Source of the DNA: Actinobaculum sp. 313
Lineage (GTDB): Bacteria; Actinomycetota; Actinomycetes; Actinomycetales; Actinomycetaceae
Length of the DNA: 64,000 nt
NCBI RefSeq assembly: GCF_003073475.1
Contig: NZ_CP029033.1
Coordinates: 62,001-126,000 of the forward strand
Direction of reading: 5' to 3'
The position numbers were made by a program, and so were the translations under genes. Below the pieces are notes generated by a model. It worked only from the letters and a program-made list of their open reading frames with translations. It had not been told where the DNA came from and ran no database searches. Positions 20,001 through 28,101 of the stretch are shown here, piece after piece. Within the stretch, counting starts at the first letter, position 1. Each line of letters begins with the position of its first letter.

Positions 20001-20053
20001 TCGCGGGTGGCAGTGCAGCCGTGTGGCTGTACCGGCGGCGTAAGGAATCCTGA
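14021..20053 (+). CDS. LPXTG-anchored giant adhesin 3 (Ig-like adhesive domain plus DUF5979 repeats)
   Basis: 2010 residues from ATG 14021, behind CTCAGGAGGACGG; the open frame extends upstream to 13850, but that part has no ribosome site and runs through the preceding terminator. The signal peptide ends at LSARA-AN. The Ig-like adhesive region (about 45-370) resembles those of adhesins 1 and 2 but is the most diverged. Fifteen repeat domains follow: one atypical (GGFDVTKLV) and fourteen of the alternating two-cysteine type, several nearly identical. The sorting signal LPFTG is at 1976-1980, then a hydrophobic helix and RRRKES. A 678-bp block is present twice inside the gene. The product would be a very long wall-anchored stalk with a distal adhesive head; ligand unknown. 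Confidence 0.92.
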   Translation: MAGHSRVAAANGRYRRIIVAFAAVVAVLLSQVGLTLSARAANNPNIVISDLSLVRTNEAGVERPGDKLQVDDYAKLDFTWDASNANVTGGDSFTIDLGSYFRNLEYPKTTAMTVLHNGEQVEIGSCSLTQTTIVCAFNSKVDELKAAGFSGFRGTGSAALRVLKSTTSETADITTNGVTSVDLPSTGGISEKIGEPYAPYEFSKWAGGAWGRRGMTWGINFGTKYVSQKAGITLDGTRQTIVITDTLGEGMSFGNPPSLRDWRLAYRASEGDTVMQNIGLATADGADVTLDYGDFDIDVEIEGNTATITLTGPFRPNSNYMVTYPAVFNGGSYNYGVIYGNSATLKGAEQTREAERWFTDSFAITVDMQVGWGGFDVTKLVTGPGSSTVPEGTTFTVRVVYQLPAQAVVYRSRGWEPPGTLNEDTVTGSVDMTVTVGQKTPYNGVFPRGTLIWLYEDPSTSSFNDLGWGEPQFLVNGYVRNRMSIGDRTSIPVTLTNTTAPRGTFSVAKNVAGADAGGKQFSFAYECSDNQSGTLSVLGDGKAVTADKVFALGTTCTISENTVSAQLDGYTLAEPEPQMVTISDATTPVTATFANSYTRDQGSFSVQKVVSGDYAPSASETYDVSYNCDDEDETAGWLALPADGTPLTVANLPAGTTCTIEEEANSAQRNGYAVATSYSATNVVIAKDETKSLTVTNNYTRLVGGFTVAKTVDGDGADLAPASFDFEYSCTNDAGEPTVSGTLTVGRGSSQAVENVPVGTCLVSEKDAQVANTQLATTLTVNGQVIDATSTAVDVTDGAAIAIEATNTYTLDRGTFAVAKNVSGTNAATSKQFFFAYECTDGQSGSVTVPGDGTVVTADKTFPIGTSCTVTEDAASAQIDEYALQVPAPQTVPISDKTTPVTVSFANDYQRLVGGFTVSKTVNGDGAALAPTSFTFDYACVDAGGQETASGILEVDAGSTTSLSDIPTGSCTITERPAEVENAQLTTSIAVDGQEVAGSSTTIQVTDNSNVAVAATNTYTLDRGSFTVAKAVTGDYTPGEGESFTVNYRCNDADATSGSLSVPADGTAVTVDNLPAGTNCVIGEESDSAERDGYAVAVDYSATNVDIESETTQAVTVTNRYTRLVGGFTIAKTVDGDGADLAPASFDFDYTCVDGAGAETISGTLRVAAGSSASVADVPTGSCTITEGDAQVAHTQLATSLTVDGQAVDGSSVTVEVLDGSAIAISATNTYTLDRGSFTVAKAVTGDYTPGAGESFTVGYTCDDPDASAGALTVPADGSAVAVDNLPAGTSCTITEDADSAQRDGYALATSYSATNVTIAKDTAQAVTVTNEYTRLVGGFTVAKTVDGDGASLAPQSFDFDYACVDGAGAETVSGTLSVAAGSAESVTDVPTGSCTVTEKDADVDKAQLATTLTVDGQAVDGNTATIEIGDGSAIAIAATNTYTRDRGSFTVAKAVTGDYTPGEGESFTVGYTCDDADSSSGSLSVPADGSSVSVDGLPTGTTCTITEDATSAQRNGYAVATSYSATAVTIEKDSAQAVTVTNRYTRLVGGFTIAKTVDGDGADLAPASFDFDYTCVDGAGTETVSGTLTVAAGQSERVADIPVGTCTVREKDASADRTQLKTTLLVDAQVVEGSETTVKIGDGSAIAISATNTYTLDRGSFTVAKAVTGDYTPGAGESFTVGYTCDDPDASAGALTVPADGSAVAVDNLPAGTSCTITEDADSAQRDGYALATSYSATNVTIAKDTAQAVTVTNEYTRLVGGFTVAKTVDGDGASLAPQSFDFDYACVDGAGAETVSGTLSVAAGSAESVTDVPTGSCTVTEKDADVDKAQLATTLTVDGQAVDGNTATIEIGDGSAIAIAATNTYTLDRGTFAVTKKVTGADKAKNKDFTFVYECSNGQSGSLQVPGNGTTVQSDKSFPLGTSCKVAEDAATARLDGYKLTAPDAQNVSIEEKDQVVELEFTNTYVAKKPKSKLPFTGVEVLGTLTLAVLAIAGGSAAVWLYRRRKES
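17674..18351 (+). repeat. First copy of a 678-bp repeat inside adhesin 3
   Basis: Covers about two repeat domains and recurs at 18946-19623. The offset of 1272 bp equals four domains (424 residues), so the reading frame is kept by any recombination between copies. Confidence 0.9.
18946..19623 (+). repeat. Second copy of the 678-bp repeat inside adhesin 3
   Basis: Direct repeat of 17674-18351; identity appears complete by eye. The match ends within the codons for NTYT, where the final, different domain begins. Confidence 0.9.
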
Positions 20054-20128
20054 TGCGGGAGTTGGTAGCGTTGCCTAGCGACGTGTTCTCTTACACGGGA
20101 GCTGAGTGGTAAGCGATACCTAGGTCGA

Positions 20129-20164
20129 GGGGCGGCTGCACCAAAACGGTGGAGCCGCCCCTTT
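20129..20164 (+). terminator. Rho-independent terminator of adhesin 3
   Basis: GGGGCGGCT at 20129 pairs with AGCCGCCCC, with an inner CACC/GGTG stem, followed by TTT, 75 bases after the stop codon. Confidence 0.8.
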
Positions 20165-20716
20165 CGCAATTCACTTTCTGACGGAGGCGTTACGTGACTC
20201 GACGTCGGGTGGCACCAGCGAACTCAGGTCATGGGAGTCTCTGCCTCGGACGGTGTGATACGGGAGGGTAGCGAGCACCGATGCGAAGCAGCTGAATATG
20301 ACGCAATTGATTCCGCGGGACGGCGCGCCTCGACACGGCCCGAGTGTGACCGGAGAGGAAGGGAGGTGAGCTTGTGCGCCACTTCGTCCTAGCAACGATT
20401 GGCGGAGCATTTTAACTCCGACCTCTAGCAATGCACAATGGGGAAAGATACCCATTTGTGCGAATTAGCGGCTTTCCTGTTCGAAAGTTGGCCAGACTCA
20501 GCCCTGTGACCTGCGAAAACACTCGGGTGCGAGAATCGTCACTTGGAGAAGTGCTGTTTGCTAGTTCACTACGAAGGCGTTACTGTCGATAGCGCCTATA
20601 ACAGACAAGTGGCCCGTTCTCCGATTATGTAAACACGCACCCACGCGGCGTGCGCAGCAGGTCCTCCTGGCTTTTGCCTAGGGGTCTCTGGAGCTCAGGC
20701 CGAAAGGAGCAGTTTT
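20165..20716. other. Intergenic region upstream of the fourth LPXTG protein
   Basis: No supported gene is seen on either strand. The promoter of the following adhesin must lie here; CTATAAC near 20595 could be a -10 element. The ribosome site AAAGGAGC is at 20701-20708. Confidence 0.4.
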
Positions 20717-22687
20717 GTGACCACAGCACGAAAGTCCTCCGGTTCCGGCCGGACGTATGGGTCGCGCAGCCGGAGATGGCTAGGGCGTTCTGGCGCTCTT
20801 CTCACCGCCATGGTGACAGCGTTGGCGGGTCTTCTCCTGATTGGCCCGGCGGCGCAGGCAAAGGAGATTGACGTGATCACGGGTGTGACCGTCAAGAATA
20901 TTCCTCATCCCAGTGGCCCATCGCGCCAGTGGGATGAAACGCGGGTTGAATTCACGATCGACACCACAGGTTCGGGTGCACGGGCCGGAGACACCTTCAC
21001 TTTGAAGCTCCCCGACTTGCTCACCACGCGTGCCACCTCCTTCACGATGCACGCGAGCGATGGTACGACGCCGGTTGCCGAGTGCACGGCACCAAACGGC
21101 GTCGGTCAGACATTGACCTGCACGCTGACTGACTATGTGACGACTCACCCGAATATGACTGGCGAGGGTTGGCTCTGGTCGCAGCTCAATAGCACATCGA
21201 CGGCCCGGACCTTCGATTTCGTCAAGGCCGGTGGGACTATCACCGTGGAGATCCCGGGTACTGATGGTGTTATAGGTCCGGAAGACCGTACTGTCCCAAC
21301 TGAAGCTCTAAAGGGCGGTTGGGTCCGAGCCGAGGACCCGGCACTGTTCTATTGGTACATTCGCATCCCTGCGAGCGCTTACCAGGGGACGAACACGATC
21401 ACCATCAACGACACCTTTGGGACGAACGGGCTGAAGTATCACCTTGCGGACGGAGCCAATTACCGGCCGTACCTGCAGGTGTGGTCCACGCAGGAGGACT
21501 ACTCGAAGCAGGTTAGTGCGGTCCGAGTCAATCCTGGAGAATCGATCGGCTCTGGCACCTTCAACTTCAACCCAACGGGCAACGGCTTTACCGCCACCAT
21601 TCCAAATGACAACCCGAATGCGATCTACGAAGTGCGCTACTTCGTGTATCTGGACAATCCGGCAAGTGCGAAGATAGGTGATAAGTTGACGAATACGGCC
21701 ACCGTCAGCGGTGCGACTGTTGATCGCACACTCACCATTAGCACGTCGGGCGACGGTTTCCTGGACGGCCCCGGCCTCGGCGGCATCTCGGTGAAGAAAG
21801 AGGCCTTGACTGGCAGTGGTGCGGAGTATGTCGCAACTGACGCTTCGTTCACCGTGAAGGCCACATATGTGGTTAACGGCTCCAAGGAGACCAAGGAGTT
21901 GCACCTCGCGGCCGGTGGAGAAGCGCAGGAACTGCATGGTCTGCCCGTCGGTACCGAGGTGACACTATCCGAGATTGTGCCGGACGATGGCGATCTTGTG
22001 TGGGGTAAGCCGGTCTTCAGGTCATCGGCGGACAACGTCTCTATTTCTGAGGATGGCACAACGGCAACCGTCACTGTCGGGGATCAGACGACGACGGCGG
22101 TCAGCGTGACAAATCAGGTAACCGCGCCGACGCCTTCGATTGACCTGGTCAAGAAGGATTCCGATGGCAACGATGCGGACACGGCTGAGGAGGCCGTCGA
22201 CCTGACGGCAAAGAACGGTGCCACAGGCCTCGTGTTCACGATTAAGAATGATGGCACGGAAGCTCTGGTGGGTGTCGAGGTGACGGATTCGATCACGCAG
22301 GGCAAGGGCAAGGTGGAGAACATCGTCTGCACCTTCCCCGATGGATCAACCGGGACCACATGGGATGGTCCATTTGAAGTGGATGCCAGCTTCAGCTGCA
22401 CGGCAGATCTGAGCGGTGTCACGACTGATGAGATCCATGGCGATATTGCGAAGGTGACGGCCAAGGGGCGCACCACCGGCATTCCGGTGGAGGCTAAGAA
22501 TCCCTATCACGCCTCAGTGACCAAGTCGCCCGCTTCAACAGGTACGCCTTCTGCTACACCGACGCCGAAGAAGACTCTGCCGCGCACCGGCTCAGATGTC
22601 ACGGGCTTGGCAGCGGTGGCGATCAGCGCCATGCTGCTTGGAGGTAGCGCCGTCGTCGTGGCACGACGTCGCAAGTTAGCTAACTGA
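20717..22687 (+). CDS. LPXTG-anchored adhesin with Ig-like and DUF11-like domains
   Basis: 656 residues from GTG 20717 behind AAAGGAGCAGTTTT. The signal peptide ends at AAQA-KE (about residue 48). Residues about 50-350 form an adhesive Ig-like region (VKNIPHP...RVEFTIDTTGSGARAGDTFTLKLP) of the same broad class as in the giant adhesins but not closely similar. One DUF5979-like domain follows (GGISVKKEALTGSG, about 353-470), then a DUF11-like domain (LVKKDSDGND...GLVFTIKNDGTEALVGVEVTD, about 475-600) and a Pro/Thr spacer. The sorting signal is LPRTGSD from residue 621, then a hydrophobic stretch and ARRRKLAN. It lies between the adhesins and the pilus genes, with its own terminators. Predicted cell-wall adhesin; ligand unknown. 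Confidence 0.9.
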   Translation: MTTARKSSGSGRTYGSRSRRWLGRSGALLTAMVTALAGLLLIGPAAQAKEIDVITGVTVKNIPHPSGPSRQWDETRVEFTIDTTGSGARAGDTFTLKLPDLLTTRATSFTMHASDGTTPVAECTAPNGVGQTLTCTLTDYVTTHPNMTGEGWLWSQLNSTSTARTFDFVKAGGTITVEIPGTDGVIGPEDRTVPTEALKGGWVRAEDPALFYWYIRIPASAYQGTNTITINDTFGTNGLKYHLADGANYRPYLQVWSTQEDYSKQVSAVRVNPGESIGSGTFNFNPTGNGFTATIPNDNPNAIYEVRYFVYLDNPASAKIGDKLTNTATVSGATVDRTLTISTSGDGFLDGPGLGGISVKKEALTGSGAEYVATDASFTVKATYVVNGSKETKELHLAAGGEAQELHGLPVGTEVTLSEIVPDDGDLVWGKPVFRSSADNVSISEDGTTATVTVGDQTTTAVSVTNQVTAPTPSIDLVKKDSDGNDADTAEEAVDLTAKNGATGLVFTIKNDGTEALVGVEVTDSITQGKGKVENIVCTFPDGSTGTTWDGPFEVDASFSCTADLSGVTTDEIHGDIAKVTAKGRTTGIPVEAKNPYHASVTKSPASTGTPSATPTPKKTLPRTGSDVTGLAAVAISAMLLGGSAVVVARRRKLAN

Positions 22688-22696
22688 TATATGAGA

Positions 22697-22790
22697 GCCT
22701 GCCGCTGAGTTCGGCAGGTGTTCGCGGTGGCCGAAGTTGATGTTTCGGCACCAACGAGTGGGGTATCACCATGGCGGTGGTACCCCACTC
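22697..22790 (+). terminator. Two strong hairpins after the fourth LPXTG gene
   Basis: The first hairpin, CCTGCCG/CGGCAGG, spans 22697-22719. The second, 22756-22790, has a 15-bp stem with one wobble pair (GAGTGGGGTATCACC and its partner) and loop ATGGC. Neither has a clear T-tract, so the second could also be a bidirectional terminator or protein-binding site. Confidence 0.55.
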
Positions 22791-23325
22791 GCGCTGTCTG
22801 GGCGTATACCTACGTCGCCAATGCTGTTCGAGAACGACCGTGCAGGAGAGGCGGTTGCCTGGGCTCGAGGGAACGATGGCGTGCGATTAGGTTCGGCCTT
22901 CCCAATTCCGGCATGGGAAGTGGCCGCCGATCTCAGATGATGGCACGGGCGGTCGGATGGAGGCCGATGCCTCCCGGCCGTGACGGATAGTGGCAGCGAA
23001 GGTAGGGGGAGTTAAGGTGGCAGAGTTGTGAGCTCAAATGCATTGCTGCGGGTGATAAACGGCTGTTGACAGGTGGACTCACCATCATGAGTTGTATGTG
23101 TTTTACTTCACAATTCACCGCCAGTCGGCTCCTAGCGAGTCGTTTACCAGCGGTTTTGGCGCTTGACTGTGGCTGATGTGAGGACCGGCACGTCGGTTGT
23201 GAAAATGTTTTCGCAAAGGCTATCACGAGGCAACAACTCTTGTGTTACGCTCTTCTGTATCGACATTCGTGCGAATTGCTTTGAAGATCCGATTCGCTAA
23301 CGAGGTATTTCCCGGAGGCACATAC
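22791..23325. other. Intergenic region upstream of the pilus cluster
   Basis: No supported gene. Local base composition is lower in GC from 23030 on, as expected for a promoter region. TTGACA at 23067 with TTGTAT 20 bases later is a poor promoter match. The ribosome site GGAGGC is at 23314-23319. Confidence 0.35.
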
Positions 23326-26265
23326 ATGGCGACGTCTCGTCATGCGCATCAAACGATCCCACGAAGGGCAGGGGATATGGTGTACGAATCAAGCAGCCGC
23401 TCGCGCTTTGCACACTGTGTGGCAACGCTGTTCGCCGCCCTGATGGCAGTGACGACGCTGAGTAACACAGCCAATGCGGAGCAAAGCGCGCAGAGCAGCG
23501 GATCCTTGGACTCAACGGCGCTAACAGCCCTGCCCGGTGGAGCACTCCCGGCAGTTTTCGCAACGGGAGGCGAAGGGCGATTCAAGGAAGCTATTCAATG
23601 GTTGCAGTGGGCGGATTACAGCCTGTTTGATGCAAACGGGCGTCCCACGAACGATCCGGTTCAACCACCTGCGGATTCGGGCGCAGTGTGGACCAATCCT
23701 GACAATACGACGGTCCTACGCAGTTCCGGCAGTAAGACAAGCAACACTTTTGTCAATTATCGTGACATGGGTGACGCTGGGCAACTCGTCACGACCTGCA
23801 CGCTTTCGAACTTGCAGCAACTGGATGAAAAAAGCGGTGAACTAGTTGCGACCATTCCCGGAACATGGGCAGGTGACGCACTTGACGATATATACAACAT
23901 CGGTGGAGCCGGCTATTTCAACGGGGAGATCAGATACCCGACCAACTATGTCAACCCGAACACCATGGTGACCGGTCTTGCTAATGGTTATGCCTATAAG
24001 GGTGAACAGGGTCTAGGGCACGACGCGAAAGTCAGCTTCGACCTCTCATGTGAGGCGCGGTTGGATGCTCCCGACGGGATCTCACAGGAGGTGTCACTGG
24101 CAGGCTTGGTTTTCGCGGACGCTGAAGCCTCCAGTATGAGTTATGGCGATCCCCTTTCCGGGAAGCCGTATCGGGATGAATGGGTGCAGGCGGCGGTTAA
24201 TGGCAATGTCACATGGCGTGTTCTCGACACCTATAAGAGTGGTGCCAACGGCGCGGACTGCCCTGTGACGACCGTTGCAGCCATGGATTCTCCGCGCTCA
24301 TTGCGCTTCGAGACGACCGGTCTTGGTGCCGTAACCGAGGGTCGGGAGTGCGTTTATAACACGTACAACGGTGTTGCCGGTCGATACTCGGTTCCGCTGG
24401 GAAACGGCGGACCTGACGCGGTCGTATTTATGGAAGGTGCCACTAGAGCCACCATCACACTGCAGGGTGGCGGCTATAGTGCAGTAGCACTCGGGTTCAT
24501 CATCGCTGCCGATTTCGGAGATGCGCCAGAGTCCTACGGCAAGGCGTCGGCGCTGTTCCAGCCCACATGGACCGGTGGCGCGGTGAGCAGAAACGGCCAA
24601 GATCTCTTTGCGCTGGGTAAGGCGAGTATGGGCGCATCTCAGACTCGGCTCGGTGCCAATATCGACGCTGAGGGGTATCACCAGCACAGCGATGACGCCC
24701 TCGGTGATGACGCGAATGGCGATCCAGATGACGAGGACGGAGTCGTACTGCCTGTGCACGGGATTCGCGTGCGGCCAGGGCAGTCGTTCCAGCAGTCCGT
24801 ATCCTGTACCGGACCGGGCAAGGTTGCGGGATGGATCGACTGGAATCACAACGGGATCTTCGACGACGGCGAGAAGTCGAACGAAGTTATGTGCCACGCC
24901 TCGCGAGTGAATTTGCTGTGGACGGTTCCTAACGACGTCGTGCGCAGCGTTGACGGCGAATCCGGCAGTCAAGGCGATACATACATGCGTGTGCGTATAT
25001 CGAATGACTCTGCAGCCTTGCGGCCTACCGGTAACACAACGACCGGTGAGGTTGAGGACTACAAAGTTGCAGTGCGGGTGCCCACTCTGCAGTTGATCAA
25101 GCAGGTTGACAACACCTACACGGGAAGCGAATCCACGGCGCTGTCTGCAACGGACTGGACTCTGACGGGCAATTCGGGCGCGTGGAGTGTTTCCGGTGCG
25201 GGAACCACCGGCGATCCGTCTGTTGTCCAGCCAGGGGTGTATACCCTCAGTGAGAATGCGTCAAGTCCACAGGCTGCTGGTTACGAGGCAGGCGAATGGG
25301 CCTGTACCGCGACAGATGGGACGCAGGGAGAGAATTACACCTCGTGGATTCAAGCATCGCGGCCCGGGGTAGCAACTCTCTATCTGCGGAGCCAAGACCG
25401 TGTCACATGCACCATTGTGAATGTTGCACGGCCTGGCAGTTTGGTTTGGAAGAAGTACGCGGCCGACGGCGAGACGCAACTGGGCGGTTCGGAGTGGACA
25501 CTGACCGGTCCCGGTGTTCCCAATAGCACAACGGTTACGGACTGTGTGGCCGACTCTGCTGACAGTTGCCCTTCCGGAGATTATGTCGATACCGATCCGG
25601 CTGCCGGTGCCTTCAAGATTGCGAACCTGCACTGGGGTACCTACTCGATCAAAGAAACCGAGGCTCCTGCGGGCTACCAGCCGACGTCGGAAACCTTCAC
25701 GTTCCCAACCATCTCCGGCAGTCAACTTGAGGTGACTCTCGTAGATTCGTCGAGCGATGCCATTGCGAACGGAGGCGTAGTCAACACGCCTCTGACAGGA
25801 ACCGTGAAGTGGTCGAAAACGGACACGCACGGCAACTTGCTCAGCGGTTCCGAATGGACACTCACTGGTCCGGACGTTCCGGCTAACACGACAGTCGTCG
25901 ATTGCGTTGCCGACACCGCTGAGCAATGCCCGACAGGTCCTTACACCGACCGTGATCCACGCGCCGGAGTCTTCTTCTTAGAAGATTTGGCGTGGAGCTC
26001 GGACTCCTATTCTCTTGTGGAGAAGACGGCACCAGCCGGATATCGGTTGGATGCCGCGCCCCATGAGTTCATGATCGCTACCGATGCGCTGGACTACGAA
26101 TTCAGCGAAGCGTTTACGAACAAACCGGGTAAAGTTCCCGGGTTGCCGCTGACGGGCGGAATGAGTACTGACTCGTTCCTCATTGGAGGCATCGCCCTTT
26201 TGCTGGTCGCGTTTGGTGGCGCCGTCCTGCGCCGAAAGAGGGGAGGGGTGGCTTTCGAGGGGTAA
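23326..26265 (+). CDS. LPXTG tip pilin with CshA-like, GEVED and SpaA-type domains
   Basis: 979 residues from ATG 23326 behind CCCGGAGGC; later in-frame ATG 23377 has a poorer site. The signal peptide ends near NTANA-EQ. Residues about 60-390 resemble the non-repetitive adhesive region of CshA-type fibrillar adhesins. Then comes a GEVED domain (DFGDAPESYG ... DDEDGVVLP ... GEVEDYKV). One intermediate domain (LQLIKQVDNTYTG) follows, and then two SpaA-like prealbumin domains (SLVWKKYAADGETQLGGSEW and TVKWSKTDTHGNLLSGSEW), each ending in an E-box-like stretch (KETEAPAGY, VEKTAPAGY). The sorting signal LPLTG is at 940-944. Position first in the cluster, large size and adhesive N-terminus fit the tip subunit of an Actinomyces-type fimbria. 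Confidence 0.9.
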   Translation: MATSRHAHQTIPRRAGDMVYESSSRSRFAHCVATLFAALMAVTTLSNTANAEQSAQSSGSLDSTALTALPGGALPAVFATGGEGRFKEAIQWLQWADYSLFDANGRPTNDPVQPPADSGAVWTNPDNTTVLRSSGSKTSNTFVNYRDMGDAGQLVTTCTLSNLQQLDEKSGELVATIPGTWAGDALDDIYNIGGAGYFNGEIRYPTNYVNPNTMVTGLANGYAYKGEQGLGHDAKVSFDLSCEARLDAPDGISQEVSLAGLVFADAEASSMSYGDPLSGKPYRDEWVQAAVNGNVTWRVLDTYKSGANGADCPVTTVAAMDSPRSLRFETTGLGAVTEGRECVYNTYNGVAGRYSVPLGNGGPDAVVFMEGATRATITLQGGGYSAVALGFIIAADFGDAPESYGKASALFQPTWTGGAVSRNGQDLFALGKASMGASQTRLGANIDAEGYHQHSDDALGDDANGDPDDEDGVVLPVHGIRVRPGQSFQQSVSCTGPGKVAGWIDWNHNGIFDDGEKSNEVMCHASRVNLLWTVPNDVVRSVDGESGSQGDTYMRVRISNDSAALRPTGNTTTGEVEDYKVAVRVPTLQLIKQVDNTYTGSESTALSATDWTLTGNSGAWSVSGAGTTGDPSVVQPGVYTLSENASSPQAAGYEAGEWACTATDGTQGENYTSWIQASRPGVATLYLRSQDRVTCTIVNVARPGSLVWKKYAADGETQLGGSEWTLTGPGVPNSTTVTDCVADSADSCPSGDYVDTDPAAGAFKIANLHWGTYSIKETEAPAGYQPTSETFTFPTISGSQLEVTLVDSSSDAIANGGVVNTPLTGTVKWSKTDTHGNLLSGSEWTLTGPDVPANTTVVDCVADTAEQCPTGPYTDRDPRAGVFFLEDLAWSSDSYSLVEKTAPAGYRLDAAPHEFMIATDALDYEFSEAFTNKPGKVPGLPLTGGMSTDSFLIGGIALLLVAFGGAVLRRKRGGVAFEG

Positions 26266-26362
26266 TCCCGCAGATCCGGTCACGACTACATAGACATCGG
26301 GTCAACACACACAACATCCCTTCCATTCATGGCTGGGCACTAATGAAAGGAATCAGAATACG

Positions 26363-27934
26363 ATGAGCGCACACACTCATCTTGTCGGCAAGCGCGGAAG
26401 CGCGGTCGTCGGCGCCCTGGCGCTCGGCATGGTCGGCATTGTCGGAGGCACGTCGGCTGTTGCCGATGAGCTGTCGTACGGCAATATCGATCAGAACGCC
26501 AAGGGCTCCATCATTGTTCACAAGCACCTCAATGGTGATGGAACGCTGGGTACTCCCGATGGTTCCGGCACCGAGGGCGATAAGCCCGTCGAAGGCGTGA
26601 CGTTTGCCGCCTACCCGATCACGAGCCTGGACCTTTCCAAGGCATCTGATTGGGAGACCCTCTCCAACCTCACGGTGCCGGATAACGCCTGTGCAAATCC
26701 GACATCACCGACGTTGGACAGCCAGACGCTGGACGCCGCTGCAGGTAGCGCAACCACGATCAGTGACGGTTCCGCCACCATTGGCAATTTGAAGGTGGCG
26801 GCCTACCTCGTCTGCGAGACGGATGCGCCGGCCAATATCGTGCAAAAGGCGAAGCCGTTCGTTGTCACCATCCCTTACCCAAATACTGCCGATGGCGAAG
26901 AGGGTAACTGGCTGTACAACGTGAACGTTTACCCGAAGAATGAGGAAATCTCGATCAGTAAGACTGTCGAGAACCAGTCCGATTACGGCTACGGCCTCGG
27001 TTCGGTTGTCTCCTTCCCGGTGACGACCACCATCCCGACTCTGGATGAGACCGCGTACTTCAAGTACTTCCAGATCAAGGATGCGATGGATGAGCGTTTC
27101 GGTGAGGTCGAAGTGAGCTCGGTTACCCTGGGTACGACCCCTCTCGCCGAGGGCACTGACTACACGGTCAACGCTAACGGCAACAGCTTGACTGTGGCCT
27201 TCACCAAGGAAGGTCTGATCAAACTGAAGAACAACGCCTCCGCCGAGCTCAAGGTCGTCTTCCAGGGCAAGATCACCTCGGTTGGTGACGGTAACATCAA
27301 GAACAAGGCGCAGTTGCTCACGGATACCGAGTACTCCACGACTCCTCCGCCGGACGATCCGGACGATCCGGAGGAGCCGGAGAACCCGCCGACAACCCCG
27401 GAGGTTGTTACGCACTGGGGCGACGTCAAAGTACGCAAGGTTGACGCTGACAACACCGACAAGGGTCTGGCCGGCGCCACCTTCCAGGTGTACGCCGCCG
27501 AAGACCCCTACGCCAGTAACTGCTCGAGTGCCGTGAAGACTGGCAGCCCGCTGTCCGTGAACGGAACCGACACCTTCACTTCGGATTCCAATGGTGTGGT
27601 GGAGATCGCAGGTCTGTACGTCTCCGATTCGGAGAATGATCCGAAGGACGCCACGCAGCGTTGCTACGTGCTCGTTGAGACCGCGGCTCCTGCCGGTTTC
27701 GTCGTTCCTTCGAATAACGAGACACCGCTGACGGTTAAGATCGGCCAGACCGCTACCGGAAGCTGGGATGCCACGATTGCTAACAGCAAGCAGACCGTTC
27801 CGGGACTGCCGCTGACCGGTGCGCAGGGTAAGCTTCTCATGACCCTGGGAGGCATTGTTCTGTTGCTCGTTGCGGGTGGTTCCGTGATGGTGGTTCGTTC
27901 GCGTCGTCAGAAGGCGGCTGAACAGTCGGAGTGA
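26363..27934 (+). CDS. Major (shaft) pilin, LPXTG-anchored, SpaH/FimA-like
   Basis: 523 residues from ATG 26363 behind GAAAGGAATCAG. A signal peptide ends near TSAVADE. The pilin motif WLYNVNVYPKN is present with the polymerising lysine at about 192. The E-box YVLVETAAPAGF has its glutamate at about 439, and the sorting signal LPLTG is at 482-486, with a hydrophobic segment and RSRRQK tail. An N-terminal domain, a middle CnaA-like domain (SISKTVENQ...), a Pro/Asp/Glu linker (PPPDDPDDPEEPENPP) and a CnaB domain (GDVKVRKVDADNTDKGLAGATF) are visible. A class C sortase joins the pilin lysine of one subunit to the LPXTG threonine of the next. The cognate sortase gene follows directly. Confidence 0.94.
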   Translation: MSAHTHLVGKRGSAVVGALALGMVGIVGGTSAVADELSYGNIDQNAKGSIIVHKHLNGDGTLGTPDGSGTEGDKPVEGVTFAAYPITSLDLSKASDWETLSNLTVPDNACANPTSPTLDSQTLDAAAGSATTISDGSATIGNLKVAAYLVCETDAPANIVQKAKPFVVTIPYPNTADGEEGNWLYNVNVYPKNEEISISKTVENQSDYGYGLGSVVSFPVTTTIPTLDETAYFKYFQIKDAMDERFGEVEVSSVTLGTTPLAEGTDYTVNANGNSLTVAFTKEGLIKLKNNASAELKVVFQGKITSVGDGNIKNKAQLLTDTEYSTTPPPDDPDDPEEPENPPTTPEVVTHWGDVKVRKVDADNTDKGLAGATFQVYAAEDPYASNCSSAVKTGSPLSVNGTDTFTSDSNGVVEIAGLYVSDSENDPKDATQRCYVLVETAAPAGFVVPSNNETPLTVKIGQTATGSWDATIANSKQTVPGLPLTGAQGKLLMTLGGIVLLLVAGGSVMVVRSRRQKAAEQSE

Positions 27935-27985
27935 TTCACCTCGGCTGAGCTCGCGCCGACGGTGAAGGCGCAGTAACACCGGTGT

Positions 27986-28011
27986 GGCGGGAGGATATAT
28001 GCCCTCCCGCC
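27986..28011 (+). terminator. Intercistronic hairpin between shaft pilin and sortase
   Basis: A perfect 9-bp stem GGCGGGAGG/CCTCCCGCC with an 8-base loop and no T-tract. It may attenuate read-through so that sortase is made in lower amounts than pilin, or stabilise the pilin message. Confidence 0.55.
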
Positions 28012-28101
28012 ACGCGTGTTGTAGGGGTGCCGCGGCGCTGAGGGTCGCGGTGAAGTCTACTGCAGGTGGTGGAACTATTGCTTCGGGGAGAGGGACTTGT
28101 A

